64,000 nucleotides of DNA from Pseudomonas sp. 31-12 (GCF_003151075.1 NZ_CP029482.1:372001-436000); one strand, 5' to 3'; shown: positions 18,906 through 27,546, counted from the first letter of the stretch. Notes: a model not told the origin generated them from the sequence alone. Numbers and translations are program-made.

Positions 18906-19826
18906 ATGCAACTCCCGGACATGAACCTGTTGGTCGCCCTCGACGCCTTGCTCGATGAGGGCAGTGTGGTGGGCGCCGCGCGGCGGATGAACCTCAGCCC
19001 GGCGGCCATGAGCCGAACACTCACGCGTATCCGCGAGGCCATCGGCGACCCGATTCTGGTGCGTGCCGGTCGTGGACTGGTGCCTACGCCCAAGGCGCTG
19101 GAACTTCGCGAGCAAGTGCGCGACGTCGTGGAACAGGCCGCGCTGCTGTTTCGCTCGGCCGATGCGGTGGAGTTGGGTTCATTGCGCCGTCGGTTCAGCA
19201 TCCGCGCCAATGATTTTTTCGTCGGCGTTTACGGCGGCAAGCTGTTCGACACCCTCGACCGCCAGGCGCCGCATTGCGAGCTGCGCTTCGTCCCTGAAGG
19301 CGATGGCGATGATGAAGCGCTGCGCGAAGGGCGGATCGACCTGAACATCAGCAACACCCGGCCGCTGACCCCGGAAGTGAAGGTGCAGAATCTGTTCTCC
19401 ACTCATTTCGTTGGTCTGGTTCGCGAGGACCATCCGCTGTTCGATGAAGAGATCACGGCCGAACGTTTCGCCGGGTTTTCGCATATCAGCATGTCCCGGC
19501 GCGGCATTGCCCGTGGTCCTATCGATACGGCACTGAATGCCTTGGGGCTGGAGCGGCGGGTGGCTGTGATTGCGCCGAGCTTCCACGCGGCGATGTTTGC
19601 GCTGCCGGATTCCGACCTGATTTTGCCGGTGCCCAAGGAAGCGTTGTTGAGCGTGCGACGCCTGGGCTTGAAGCTGCGCTCGTTTACCCTGCCGATTCCC
19701 TTGCCCACCCTCATGCTGACCCAAGCCTGGCATCCGCGTTTCGACAAGGATCCGGCCCACCGCTGGCTGCGAGAAACGCTCAAGGCTTGCTGTGACGAAA
19801 CGTGGCTGGCTGCGCAACCCACTTGA
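18906..19826 (+). CDS. LysR-family transcriptional regulator
   Basis: A 306-residue LysR regulator. The N-terminal winged helix (residues 1-60, with DEGSVVGAARRMNLSPAAMSRTLTRIREAIGDPIL) is intact and is followed by the effector domain. ATG 18906 gives MQLPDMNLL; a GTG nine bases earlier is also possible. It is separated by REPINs from both the sulfonate importer and the efflux operon, all in the same direction, so its target is not clear. The efflux operon downstream is the closer guess. Confidence 0.88.
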   Translation: MQLPDMNLLVALDALLDEGSVVGAARRMNLSPAAMSRTLTRIREAIGDPILVRAGRGLVPTPKALELREQVRDVVEQAALLFRSADAVELGSLRRRFSIRANDFFVGVYGGKLFDTLDRQAPHCELRFVPEGDGDDEALREGRIDLNISNTRPLTPEVKVQNLFSTHFVGLVREDHPLFDEEITAERFAGFSHISMSRRGIARGPIDTALNALGLERRVAVIAPSFHAAMFALPDSDLILPVPKEALLSVRRLGLKLRSFTLPIPLPTLMLTQAWHPRFDKDPAHRWLRETLKACCDETWLAAQPT

Positions 19827-19844
19827 AGTTTCACCGCCAATCCT

Positions 19845-19933
19845 TGTGGGAGCGGGCTTGCCCGCGATAGCGGTGTATCAGTCACATTGATGTTGGATGG
19901 GCTGCCGTCTTCGCGAGCAAGCCCGCTCCCACA
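19845..19933. repeat. REPIN
   Basis: Inverted REP arms at 19845-19868 and 19911-19933 are 42 bp apart. One arm has the GCGGGC...CCCGC core and the other the TCGCGAGCAAGC variant. Confidence 0.85.
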
Positions 19934-20045
19934 GGGATATGTATTGCTGCACCTGGCGCACTTATAACCTGCCGATAAGTCAATTTTCGTAACGTTCCAC
20001 GCTTCTTAAAATGCTTCGGTATTCCACCCCCGGAGCTTGCAGCAA

Positions 20046-21581
20046 ATGACTTCCCTCACGGTCACGGCACCTCTTGCCGCGACCAGTCCGGCCGCCGTTA
20101 CGCCTCCCGTCTTCGGCCCGCGAATCATCATCGGTCTGGTGGGGGTCTTGCTGGCGGTGCTGGTGTCGGGCCTCAACGAGATGGTGACCAAGGTCGCCCT
20201 GGCCGACATTCGTGGCGCATTGGCCATCGGCTACGACGAAGGCACCTGGCTGGTCGCCAGCTACACGGCGACCTCGGTAGCCGCCATGGCCTTCGCGCCG
20301 TGGTGTGCAGTGACCTTCTCGCTGCGGCGCTTCACCCTCTGCGCCATCAGCGCCTTCACCCTGTTGGGCGTGTTGTGCCCGTTCGCCCCGAACTACGAAA
20401 GCCTGCTGCTGATGCGTACCTTGCAAGGCCTGGCCGGGGGTGCGCTTCCGCCGATGCTGATGACCGTCGCGCTGCGCTTTTTACCGGCCAACGTGAAGCT
20501 CTACGGTCTGGCGGGTTATGCGCTGACGGCCACTTTCGGCCCAGGTCTCGGCACTCCTCTGGCCGGTTTGTGGACCGAGTACGTCGGCTGGCAATGGACC
20601 TTCTGGCAAATCATCGCTCCGTGCCTGATTGCCATGGCGGCCGTGGCGTACGGTTTGCCGCAGGATCCGCTACGTCTGGAGCGCTTCAAGCAATTCAACT
20701 GGCGCGGCTTGCTTCTGGGTTTTCCGGCGATCTGCATGCTGGTGATCGGCATCCTGCAAGGCAATCGTCTGGACTGGTTCGAGTCGAGCCTGATCTGCGG
20801 ATTGCTCGGCGGCGGGCTGTTGATGCTGGTGCTGTTCCTGATCAACGAATGGTCGCAGCCGATCCCGTTTTTCAAGATGCAGATGCTCGGCATCCGCAAC
20901 CTGGCGTTCGCCTTGTTGACCCTGGCCGGGGTGCTGGTGGTGTTGCTGGCGGTGATCATCATTCCGTCCAGCTACCTGGCACAGGTGCAAGGTTATCGCC
21001 CGGTTCAGACCGCACCGATCATGTTGCTGGCGGCCCTGCCACAGTTGATCGCGCTGCCCCTGGTGGCGGCGCTGTGCAACCTGCGGTGGGTCGATTGTCG
21101 CTGGGTGTTGGGGCTCGGACTGAGCATGTTGGCGCTGTCGTGCATCGGTGGTTCACAGCTGACGTCGGTGTGGATTCGTGACGATTTCTACGCGCTGCAA
21201 TGGCTGCAAATCTTCGGTCAGCCCATGGCGGTGCTGCCGCTGCTGATGCTCTCCACCGGCAGCATCACGCCGATGGAAGGCCCTTACGCCTCGGCTTGGT
21301 TCAACACCGTGAAAGGCCTGTCAGCGGTGATCGCTACCGGAGTGATCGAGGCGTTGACCACGGCAAGGCTGCATTTCCATTCGAGCATGCTGGTGGACAA
21401 CCTCGGCAATTCCCCTCTGACCGACAGCGACAGCGCCGGTCTTGCTCATCGGCTGCATGAACAGGCCGTGGTGTTGACCTCATCGGATCTTTATCTGTGC
21501 ATGGCCGGCGTCGCGCTGGCGCTGATCCTGCTGATTTTCTGGCTGCCGACGCGGATTTATCCACCGCGCGCACCGACATGA
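20046..21581 (+). CDS. MFS drug exporter, DHA2/EmrB type (14 helices)
   Basis: A 511-residue proton-driven exporter. Helix 1 is at about residues 27-48. DIRGALAIGYDEGTWLVASYTATSVAAM and the helix-5 stretch GPGLGTPLAGLWTEYVGWQWTFWQI are DHA2/EmrB signatures. ATG 20046 is 10 bp behind GGAG; a TTG three codons earlier is unlikely. It overlaps the adaptor gene by ATGA, and with the following lipoprotein makes a tripartite pump. The drug or metabolite exported is unknown. Confidence 0.9.
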   Translation: MTSLTVTAPLAATSPAAVTPPVFGPRIIIGLVGVLLAVLVSGLNEMVTKVALADIRGALAIGYDEGTWLVASYTATSVAAMAFAPWCAVTFSLRRFTLCAISAFTLLGVLCPFAPNYESLLLMRTLQGLAGGALPPMLMTVALRFLPANVKLYGLAGYALTATFGPGLGTPLAGLWTEYVGWQWTFWQIIAPCLIAMAAVAYGLPQDPLRLERFKQFNWRGLLLGFPAICMLVIGILQGNRLDWFESSLICGLLGGGLLMLVLFLINEWSQPIPFFKMQMLGIRNLAFALLTLAGVLVVLLAVIIIPSSYLAQVQGYRPVQTAPIMLLAALPQLIALPLVAALCNLRWVDCRWVLGLGLSMLALSCIGGSQLTSVWIRDDFYALQWLQIFGQPMAVLPLLMLSTGSITPMEGPYASAWFNTVKGLSAVIATGVIEALTTARLHFHSSMLVDNLGNSPLTDSDSAGLAHRLHEQAVVLTSSDLYLCMAGVALALILLIFWLPTRIYPPRAPT

Positions 21582-22675
21582 ACGCTTCACTGAAACAGAA
21601 GGTTTTTATGACGACTCAAACAAATCAAAAAGTGGTGGTCGGCGTCGCCGCAGTGGTGGCGGTCGGCGTGCTGATTTATTTGCTGGCGCCAGGCGTTTTT
21701 GGCAAGCGCACGCAGCAGAGCACCAACGACGCCTTCGTCTCGGCGGACTTCACCCTGGTGGTGCCTCGCGTCGCGGGCTTCATCAAGGAAGTGCTGGTGG
21801 AGGACAACCAGCAGGTCAAGGCCGGGCAATTGCTGGCGTTGATCGACGACCGCGACCTGCGTGCCGCCGCCCAGGCCGCCGACGCCGAAACGCTGGTGGC
21901 CAGGGCGCAACTGCAAAACGCTCGGGCAACCCTTGAGCGCCAGACGTCCGTGATCGCTCAGGCCCAGGCCACGGTGGTGTCGGCCAAGGCTGAAATGGCC
22001 TTCGCCGAGCACGAACTGAACCGCTACAACCACTTGGCCGGAGTCGGTGCCGGCACGGTGCAGAATGCGCAGCAAGCGCGCACGCGCATCGATCAGGCCA
22101 CCGCGCGGTTGGCCAACGTCACGGCGGTGCTGGCGGCGGAGCGCAAGCAGGTAGAGATCCTTACCGCTCAGCGCGACGCGGCTGACGGTGGATTGAAACG
22201 GGCGCAAGCGGCGTTGGAAATGGCCAGCTACGAGCTGTCTTACACGCGCATCGTTGCTCCTCAGGACGGCATGGTGGGTGAGCGGGCGGTGCGGGTTGGC
22301 GCTTACGTGACGCCGGGCAGCAAGATTCTGGCAGTGGTGCCGCTGGCACAGGCTTACGTGGTGGCCAACTTTCAGGAAACCCAACTGACTGACGTGAAGC
22401 CGGGGCAGGACGTGCAAGTGCGTGTCGACAGCCTCGGCGGTGAGGTTTTAACGGGGCGCGTCGAGAGTATCGCGCCGGCCACCGGTGTGACCTTTGCGTC
22501 GATCAAACCGGACAATGCCACCGGTAACTTCACTAAAGTGGTGCAGCGGATTCCGGTGAAAATTGTGCTGGAACCGGGTCAGGCATTGGCCGAGCGGTTG
22601 CGGGTTGGGATGTCGGTTGAAGCGAGCATTGATACCGCCGATGGGGCGACTGCGTCTGAGGTGGTTCAGCGATGA
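21578..22675 (+). CDS. HlyD/EmrA-family membrane fusion protein
   Basis: A 365-residue periplasmic adaptor: one transmembrane helix at about residues 21-42 (VVVGVAAVVAVGVLIYLLAPGVF), then TNDAFVSADFTLVVPRVAGFI, the classic EmrA start, the lipoyl half-motifs, a coiled coil (about 85-200) and the barrel (YTRIVAPQDGMVGERAV). ATG 21578 overlaps the stop of the MFS gene, so the two are coupled. Confidence 0.9.
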   Translation: MNASLKQKVFMTTQTNQKVVVGVAAVVAVGVLIYLLAPGVFGKRTQQSTNDAFVSADFTLVVPRVAGFIKEVLVEDNQQVKAGQLLALIDDRDLRAAAQAADAETLVARAQLQNARATLERQTSVIAQAQATVVSAKAEMAFAEHELNRYNHLAGVGAGTVQNAQQARTRIDQATARLANVTAVLAAERKQVEILTAQRDAADGGLKRAQAALEMASYELSYTRIVAPQDGMVGERAVRVGAYVTPGSKILAVVPLAQAYVVANFQETQLTDVKPGQDVQVRVDSLGGEVLTGRVESIAPATGVTFASIKPDNATGNFTKVVQRIPVKIVLEPGQALAERLRVGMSVEASIDTADGATASEVVQR

Positions 22676-24258
22676 AGAGCGTTGTTGACCGGGCTGACGC
22701 CTTCGCGAGCAAGCCCGCTCCCACATTGGGCCGGTTCAATGCACACAATCTTGGTACAAAAGTAGATTCCCTGTGGGAACGAGCTTGCTCGCGAAGCGGC
22801 CGCTGGCCTCACCTATCCCTTTATGCCTTGCTGGTCATGAGCCTTTCAGCCTGCACCGTCGGCCCCGACTTCCAGAAACCTCAACCCCAACAAATCACCG
22901 AATGGTCAAAACCGTCCAAATCTGCCGCCAGCGAAGCAGTCCCCACCGACATGAACGAACGCTGGTGGGAAGTCTTCAACGACCCGAAACTTTCGGCCCT
23001 CACCCAACGCGCCCTGACCGACAACCTCGACCTGAAACTCGCCAGCAGCCGCTTGCAGCAAAGTCGCGCCGCACGCCAGGTAATCACCGCTGACCGTTAC
23101 CCCAACACCGCCGCCACCGGCAGTTACGGGCGCAAACGCAACAGCGGCGAAGGTCTGAACGACCCATCTGGCAATAACGGCGACTCGGCGTTCAACCTCT
23201 GGGACGCCGGTTTCTCCGCCTCCTGGGAACTGGATTTCTGGGGCCGTGTGCGCCGCGAAACCGAAGCCGCTGATGCGACCCTGGAAGTGGCGGAAAACGA
23301 TCGACGTGGCGTGCTGCTGTCGGTGCTCGCCGAAACGGCTCAGGACTACATTCAACTGCGCGGCGTGCAGAGCACCCGAGTCGTCACCGAGCAAAACCTC
23401 GACGTCGCCCGACACAGCCTGAAACTCTCGCAACTGCGCCTGGCCGACGGCGTTGCCACCGACCTGGACGTCGCCGAAGCGGCGGCGCAAGTCGCCGCCA
23501 TCGAATCGCGCCTGCCGGCACTGGAACAGCGCCAATCACAACTGATCAACGCGCTCAGCCTGTTGATGGGCGAACCGCCGCAAGCGCTCCACGCCGAGTT
23601 ATCCACAGACGCCCCCGTGCCGCCTACCCCGCGTCAGGTCGCCATCGGGCTGCCGTCGCAACTGGCCGAACGCCGCCCGGACATCCGTCAGGCCGAAGCC
23701 CGCCTGCATGCCGCCACCGCGAGCATCGGCGTGGCCAGGGGTGACTTCTATCCGCGGATAACCCTGTCCGGCAACATCGGTTCACAAGCCATGCAGCTCA
23801 GCGATTTCGGCTCCTGGGGCTCGCGCGCATTCGGCATCGGTCCGCAATTCAGCCTGCCGCTGTTCGACGGCGGCCGCCTGCGCGGGGTCCTGAATTTACG
23901 CGAGGCCCAGCAACAGGAAGCCGCCGTCGGCTACCAGCAAACCGTACTGCGCGCATGGCATGAAATCGACGATCAACTGAGCGCCTACAACGCCAGCCAA
24001 CTGCGCCGCGACAGCCTCGCCGAAGCCGTGCGCCAAAACCAGATCGCTTTGCGCACCGCACAGCAGCAATACGTGGAAGGCGTTGTGGACTTCGTCAACG
24101 TCCTCACGGTGCAAGGCGCGCTGTTGGCGACTCAGGAGCAATTTGTGGAGAGCTCGACCGGGGTGTCGCTGGCGATGGTGGGTTTGTATAAGGCGTTGGG
24201 TGGGGGATGGGAGTCGGTGTATCCGGTGGCTCGCGTCGTTACCAGTAATCCGGTTTGA
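22672..24258 (+). CDS. NodT/OprM-family outer-membrane efflux lipoprotein with a REPIN-encoded N-terminus
   Basis: The outer-membrane channel of the EmrAB-type pump. The lipobox LSACTVGPDF (Cys at about residue 61) and two OEP halves are clear. The ATG at 22672 overlaps the adaptor stop as ATGA, the expected coupled start. Codons 8 to about 42 are read from a REPIN (22701-22796), giving an unusual 60-residue export signal with the hydrophobic core SLYALLVMSLSAC at its end. Relatives normally have about 20 residues before the Cys. The core gene is intact. Whether translation starts at 22672 or at a late non-ATG codon cannot be decided here. Confidence 0.85.
   Translation: MKSVVDRADAFASKPAPTLGRFNAHNLGTKVDSLWERACSRSGRWPHLSLYALLVMSLSACTVGPDFQKPQPQQITEWSKPSKSAASEAVPTDMNERWWEVFNDPKLSALTQRALTDNLDLKLASSRLQQSRAARQVITADRYPNTAATGSYGRKRNSGEGLNDPSGNNGDSAFNLWDAGFSASWELDFWGRVRRETEAADATLEVAENDRRGVLLSVLAETAQDYIQLRGVQSTRVVTEQNLDVARHSLKLSQLRLADGVATDLDVAEAAAQVAAIESRLPALEQRQSQLINALSLLMGEPPQALHAELSTDAPVPPTPRQVAIGLPSQLAERRPDIRQAEARLHAATASIGVARGDFYPRITLSGNIGSQAMQLSDFGSWGSRAFGIGPQFSLPLFDGGRLRGVLNLREAQQQEAAVGYQQTVLRAWHEIDDQLSAYNASQLRRDSLAEAVRQNQIALRTAQQQYVEGVVDFVNVLTVQGALLATQEQFVESSTGVSLAMVGLYKALGGGWESVYPVARVVTSNPV
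22701..22796. repeat. REPIN inside the 5' end of the outer-membrane lipoprotein gene
   Basis: Inverted REP arms at 22701-22725 and 22772-22796 (TTCGCGAGCAAGC variant, 46 bp apart) lie in frame between the start codon and the signal-peptide core of the efflux lipoprotein. Confidence 0.88.
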
Positions 24259-24723
24259 TGGCCGGGGCCTTACGGGTAGGTACCTTGTCCGGAAACTGGT
24301 GTGACTGCAACTCTTCTGCGGAGATGGCTTTTCGCATCCAGTGCGAATGTTCTTTCAACGAACCGGGTGGGATTCGTTTGAATCCTTTCCTGTATGGAAG
24401 AACGATACCTACGTTTATTTGAGGAAAGTCTTCCCGGATGGCTTTCAGTGCGGGAGCCATGTCTGTATCCCCGGACAGGGCGCGCGTGCAGGTTCGAGTT
24501 GGTGGCGACCATAGTGAACGGCAACATTGTGAGCCTTAAGGGCGCGGACGTAAGTGTCTTGAGCCTCCTTGGAAACGATGCCGCGGGTAGCCAGTTCTAG
24601 TTTGACCGAAGACGTGAAGTAGTCAATTGAGGCCGTAGAGCTTTGAGGGTTTTCAATGTGAGCGATGTAAGTCAACAACTGCGGCAGGTTTAGCCATTTA
24701 TAAGGCGTTAGTTGCCAAGTCAT
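24239..24723 (-). pseudogene. NYN-domain (PIN-like) ribonuclease gene, degraded
   Basis: Two minus-strand pieces belong to one family. The first is TPYKWLNLPQLLTYIAHIE ... VRALKAHNVAVHYGRHQ (24723 down to about 24490). The second, in another frame, is LSGDTDMAPALKAIREDFPQINVGIVLPYRKG ... APAIKPDYW (to 24239). NYN proteins have about 80 residues between these blocks, including acidic catalytic residues. Here they are lost and the frame shifts near 24480. The usual N-terminal (V/L)DGFNLYY block is also missing, replaced by MTWQL next to a solitary REP. The 3' end overlaps the preceding gene by 20 bp. Not functional as it stands. Confidence 0.75.
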
Positions 24724-24743
24724 GCATTGACAGCACTGACGCC

Positions 24744-24763
24744 ATCGCGGGCTTGCCCGCGAT
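24744..24763. repeat. Solitary REP palindrome
   Basis: ATCGCGGGCTTGCCCGCGAT is a compact REP core with no partner. It lies between the broken NYN gene and the DUF6124 gene. Confidence 0.75.
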
Positions 24764-24795
24764 ATCGATCTTCAACTCACCACAAATCTACCCGG

Positions 24796-25179
24796 CTAAA
24801 CCTTGGCCTGAGCCTGCTGAATCTGCAACGCCTCCCAATGATCCATCGCCCGCTCAACCAGCAACTGCACACCATCGGCCATACGGCTGAGCGCCAGGGC
24901 GACCGAGCGCCGCGTCCCGTCCACATCGTCCGCGAGATCGGCCGCAATGGCGCTGATGGACAGCAGGTCTTCGGAGGCATTGGCCAGCAGGGCTTCGGTG
25001 TCGATGTCGGGGGAAACGGTGAAGAGATGGCCTTTGCGGCGTTTGGTTGGTTTTCCATCAGCCGGGGGGAAGTAGTGGGCGAAGGCGCGGTCAGCGGCTT
25101 CCTTGAGTTTTTCGGCTTCGAGGGAATCGTCGGAATCGGTGCCAGGGTTACCTGGCGGATTCGGAGTAATCTTGTGCAT
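24796..25179 (-). CDS. DUF6124-family protein (function unknown)
   Basis: A 127-residue Pseudomonas-type protein beginning MHKITPNPPGNPG, which I recognise as a DUF6124/DUF3077-like start. It has a disordered, charged N-terminal half (to about residue 60) and a helical C-terminal half (SEDLLSISAIAADLADDVDGTRRSVALALSRMADGVQLLVERAM). No signal or membrane segment. ATG 25179 is chosen because TTTAGGA lies 9 bases upstream. The frame continues upstream through the leader, but without a ribosome site. The long structured leader suggests translational control. No function can be assigned. Confidence 0.8.
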   Translation of the reverse strand: MHKITPNPPGNPGTDSDDSLEAEKLKEAADRAFAHYFPPADGKPTKRRKGHLFTVSPDIDTEALLANASEDLLSISAIAADLADDVDGTRRSVALALSRMADGVQLLVERAMDHWEALQIQQAQAKV

Positions 25180-25425
25180 ATATAAAAATCCTAAACAGTA
25201 AGTGAGAGCCGTCACCGTTCGCTTGCACGCGAATGGGGTGGCGGCCGAGCGCAGGTGTGCAAGACCGGGACTGTTTAGGACACCCAGCAGATCCGAGGAT
25301 CTCCTGCGCGCAGCCGCCATTAAGCAATGAGACATGGCAATTGCGACCCAAACAGTTTCGTCGGACTTGCACGTCCGTGTCACCGTTTATTCAGTGACAA
25401 ACCCAGACTAGACCTGGGTTCAGGC
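25180..25425 (-). ncRNA. Structured 5' leader of the DUF6124 gene, candidate RNA switch
   Basis: Elements in order on the transcribed (minus) strand. First, a hairpin with 7-bp arms AACCCAG/CTGGGTT (25400-25420). Then a hairpin GTCACtgaataaacgGTGAC, 6 bp if extended by one pair (25378-25399). Next CGGAC-GTGCAA-GTCCG (25362-25377), then ACTGTTTGGG (25347-25356). A 15-nt long-range stem (25304-25318 with 25240-25254, 13 of 15 matched) encloses AGATCCTCGGATCT (25289-25302), TCCTAAACAGT (25270-25280) and CTTGCAC. Then TTCGC-GTGCAA-GCGAA (25218-25233), and ACTGTTTAGGA (25189-25199), which carries the ribosome site. TCCTAAACAGT can mask the ribosome site (11 perfect pairs) or pair with upstream ACTGTTTGGG. 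Inference from base pairing only. Confidence 0.6.
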
Positions 25426-25505
25426 CGGAACAAGTTCACCAACACCACTACAACTTGAAGGAAATCTCCGACGGAGTTACCAGACGTTGGTGTTTTCGCA
25501 GAAGG

Positions 25506-26264
25506 TCAGGATTTGGACGACAAATCCGCCATCCCCTTGAGCAATTCGATCGGCAGCGGAAAGACAATCGTCGCTGTCTTGTCCCCGGCAATCGAACTCA
25601 ACGTCTGCATGTACCGCAACTGCATCGCCCCCGGCTGACGCCCCAACATCTCGGCCGCTTGCATCAGTTTTTCCGAAGCCTGCAATTCACCTTCGGCGTG
25701 AATCACCTTGGCCCGGCGTTCCCGTTCGGCTTCGGCCTGTTTGGCGATGGCGCGGACCATCGATTCGTTGAGGTCCACGTGCTTGATCTCGACGTTCGCG
25801 ACCTTGATGCCCCAGGCATCGGTCTGGGCGTCGAGCACTTGCTGGATGTCGATGTTCAGCCGTTCCCGTTCAGCCAGCAGTTCATCGAGTTCATGTTTAC
25901 CGAGCACCGCCCGCAGCGTGGTCTGAGCCAATTGGCTGGTGGCCATGAGGAAGTCTTCGACCTGGATGATGGCTTTCTGTGGGTCGAGCACGCGGAAATA
26001 CAGCACCGCGTTGACCTTGACCGAAACGTTGTCGCGAGTGATGACGTCTTGTGCCGGCACGTCGAGCACCACGGTGCGCAGGTCGACGCGAACCATTTGC
26101 TGGACCACCGGAATCAGCAGGATCAGGCCAGGCCCCTTGACCTGCCAGAAGCGCCCGAGCTGGAACACCACCCCGCGCTCGTATTCGCGCAGGATGCGGA
26201 AAGTCGAACCCGCCAGCGCGATCAGCAGTAACAGTAGCGCGGCAAAACCCAGTTGCAGGCCCAT
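25506..26264 (-). CDS. Slipin/stomatin-like SPFH-domain membrane protein
   Basis: A 252-residue SPFH protein: one N-terminal membrane helix (residues 4-24), then the stomatin fold ([60 protein letters not shown]) and a helical, charged tail ([29 protein letters not shown]). Such proteins form membrane microdomain scaffolds and usually pair with an NfeD protein. The NfeD gene lies 2 bp upstream in the same operon. Confidence 0.92.
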   Translation of the reverse strand: MGLQLGFAALLLLLIALAGSTFRILREYERGVVFQLGRFWQVKGPGLILLIPVVQQMVRVDLRTVVLDVPAQDVITRDNVSVKVNAVLYFRVLDPQKAIIQVEDFLMATSQLAQTTLRAVLGKHELDELLAERERLNIDIQQVLDAQTDAWGIKVANVEIKHVDLNESMVRAIAKQAEAERERRAKVIHAEGELQASEKLMQAAEMLGRQPGAMQLRYMQTLSSIAGDKTATIVFPLPIELLKGMADLSSKS

Positions 26265-26266
26265 GT

Positions 26267-26797
26267 CTATTCTCCCTTCGACGCCGCATCAGCTGCGGCC
26301 ACTTCCAGCAGTAATCCCTTGCGTGCCACCACCCGGACCTTTTGCCCGGGTTGCAGCGGCGTAGTGCTGAGGACTTGCCACTTCTCTCCTTGCAAATGCA
26401 CCCAGCCGTTGTAGTCATTGCCGGCCAGCGACATCACCGGGGTCACGCTGCCCACCAGTCCTGCATCGCCACTGACGTTTTCGCGTGGTCGGGTTTTCAG
26501 GGCGTGAATCAGCAGGAAAACCAGTAGCAGGGCGCTGATCAGACCGAGGCCGATCATCAATGGCACAGGCACTTCGGTGTTGGTCAGAACCACCGCGCCA
26601 ATCACGAACATCACAATGCCGCCCAACCCGATCACGCCGTAATTGGGCAGCGCCGCTTCGGCGATCAGAAAGGCGATGCCGAATGTGATCAGCCAGATCC
26701 CGATAGGGTTGGGGGCCAGCAGGACGACGGTGTCCGCGGCGAAGACCGATCCGCTCACGACCAACAGCGACGCAACTGCACAGCAACGAATGTTCAC
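26267..26797 (-). CDS. NfeD-family membrane protein (short, protease-less form)
   Basis: A 176-residue partner of the slipin. GTG 26797 follows GGAGGG and gives a clean signal/first helix ([20 protein letters not shown]); the frame also opens at ATG 26818 without a ribosome site. Three membrane helices follow ([49 protein letters not shown]), then the C-terminal OB-fold ([32 protein letters not shown]). No N-terminal serine-protease domain. It is the first gene of the NfeD-slipin operon. Confidence 0.88.
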   Translation of the reverse strand: MNIRCCAVASLLVVSGSVFAADTVVLLAPNPIGIWLITFGIAFLIAEAALPNYGVIGLGGIVMFVIGAVVLTNTEVPVPLMIGLGLISALLLVFLLIHALKTRPRENVSGDAGLVGSVTPVMSLAGNDYNGWVHLQGEKWQVLSTTPLQPGQKVRVVARKGLLLEVAAADAASKGE

Positions 26798-26995
26798 GTG
26801 ACCCTCCGGGAGAGTCATTGATGGTTCTTTATACAGTCTAGCTGAGCTCTCGATTGGACGAATTTTGATCAGTTGTCGACGTCCGCCGATGGGCAGATTT
26901 CCCTGCGCAATCCCCCAGCGGGCCTAGACTTTCAGTACGGAGAAAAGTGTTAACCATCGTCCGCCAAACAGTGTTTGCGGACACCGAGGTGCATC

Positions 26996-27457
26996 ATGCG
27001 TATGGCAAAAACCCTGCAGAGCAGCCTGGAGAAGGCGCGCTGCGAATATGACATCGTGTCCCACCCGCACTCGGCCAGCAGCCTTGAAACCGCGCGACTC
27101 GCGGGCATTCCTGCCGAACGGGTGGCCAAGTCAGTCATCCTCGACGACCAACACGGGCATTTCCTGATGGCTGTACTGCCCGCCAGCCGCCATCTGGACC
27201 TGAGCAAAGTGCGCAGCAGTGGCGAATGGCAGGTTTCCCGGGAAAGTAACCTGCCGCACCTGTTCGATGATTGCGAACGCGGCGCCGTGCCCGCCCTTGG
27301 CGAGGCCTATGGGCTCGACGTGGTCATCGACCCGCTGCTGACCCGGCAGAAAGACATCTACCTGGAAGCCGGCAACCACACCAATCTGCTGCACATGAAC
27401 GTGCCAGAGTTTCTGAAAATGGTGCCGCATGCGGAGGTGCGTGAGTTGAGCCAGTGA
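26996..27457 (+). CDS. YbaK/ProX-type aminoacyl-tRNA deacylase domain protein
   Basis: A 153-residue single-domain editing enzyme that likely hydrolyses mis-charged aminoacyl-tRNA in trans. Family features are HPHSASSLETARLAGIPAERVAKSVILDDQHGHFLMAVLPASRHLDL near the start, and the YLEAGNHTNLLHMN strand near the end. ATG 26996 lies 6 bp behind GAGG. It diverges from NfeD, and a REPIN follows the gene. The amino-acid specificity cannot be read from sequence. Confidence 0.82.
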   Translation: MRMAKTLQSSLEKARCEYDIVSHPHSASSLETARLAGIPAERVAKSVILDDQHGHFLMAVLPASRHLDLSKVRSSGEWQVSRESNLPHLFDDCERGAVPALGEAYGLDVVIDPLLTRQKDIYLEAGNHTNLLHMNVPEFLKMVPHAEVRELSQ

Positions 27458-27482
27458 GTTTTGCGGCGTTAGTGATACCGTC

Positions 27483-27546
27483 TTCGCGGGCAAGCCACGC
27501 TCCCACAGGGTTATCGCAATCCTGTGGGCACGTGGCTTGCCCGCGA
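27483..27546. repeat. REPIN (GTGGCTTGCC variant)
   Basis: Inverted arms at 27484-27508 and 27521-27546 carry GCCACG in place of the usual GCCCGC, changed on both arms so that pairing is kept. Confidence 0.85.

Noticed and set aside
25148-25372. Minus-strand frame through the DUF6124 leader
   Set aside because: It has no ribosome site and shares the segment with clear RNA-level inverted repeats. I read this stretch as structured leader rather than protein, though the frame in phase with DUF6124 is also open and cannot be fully excluded.
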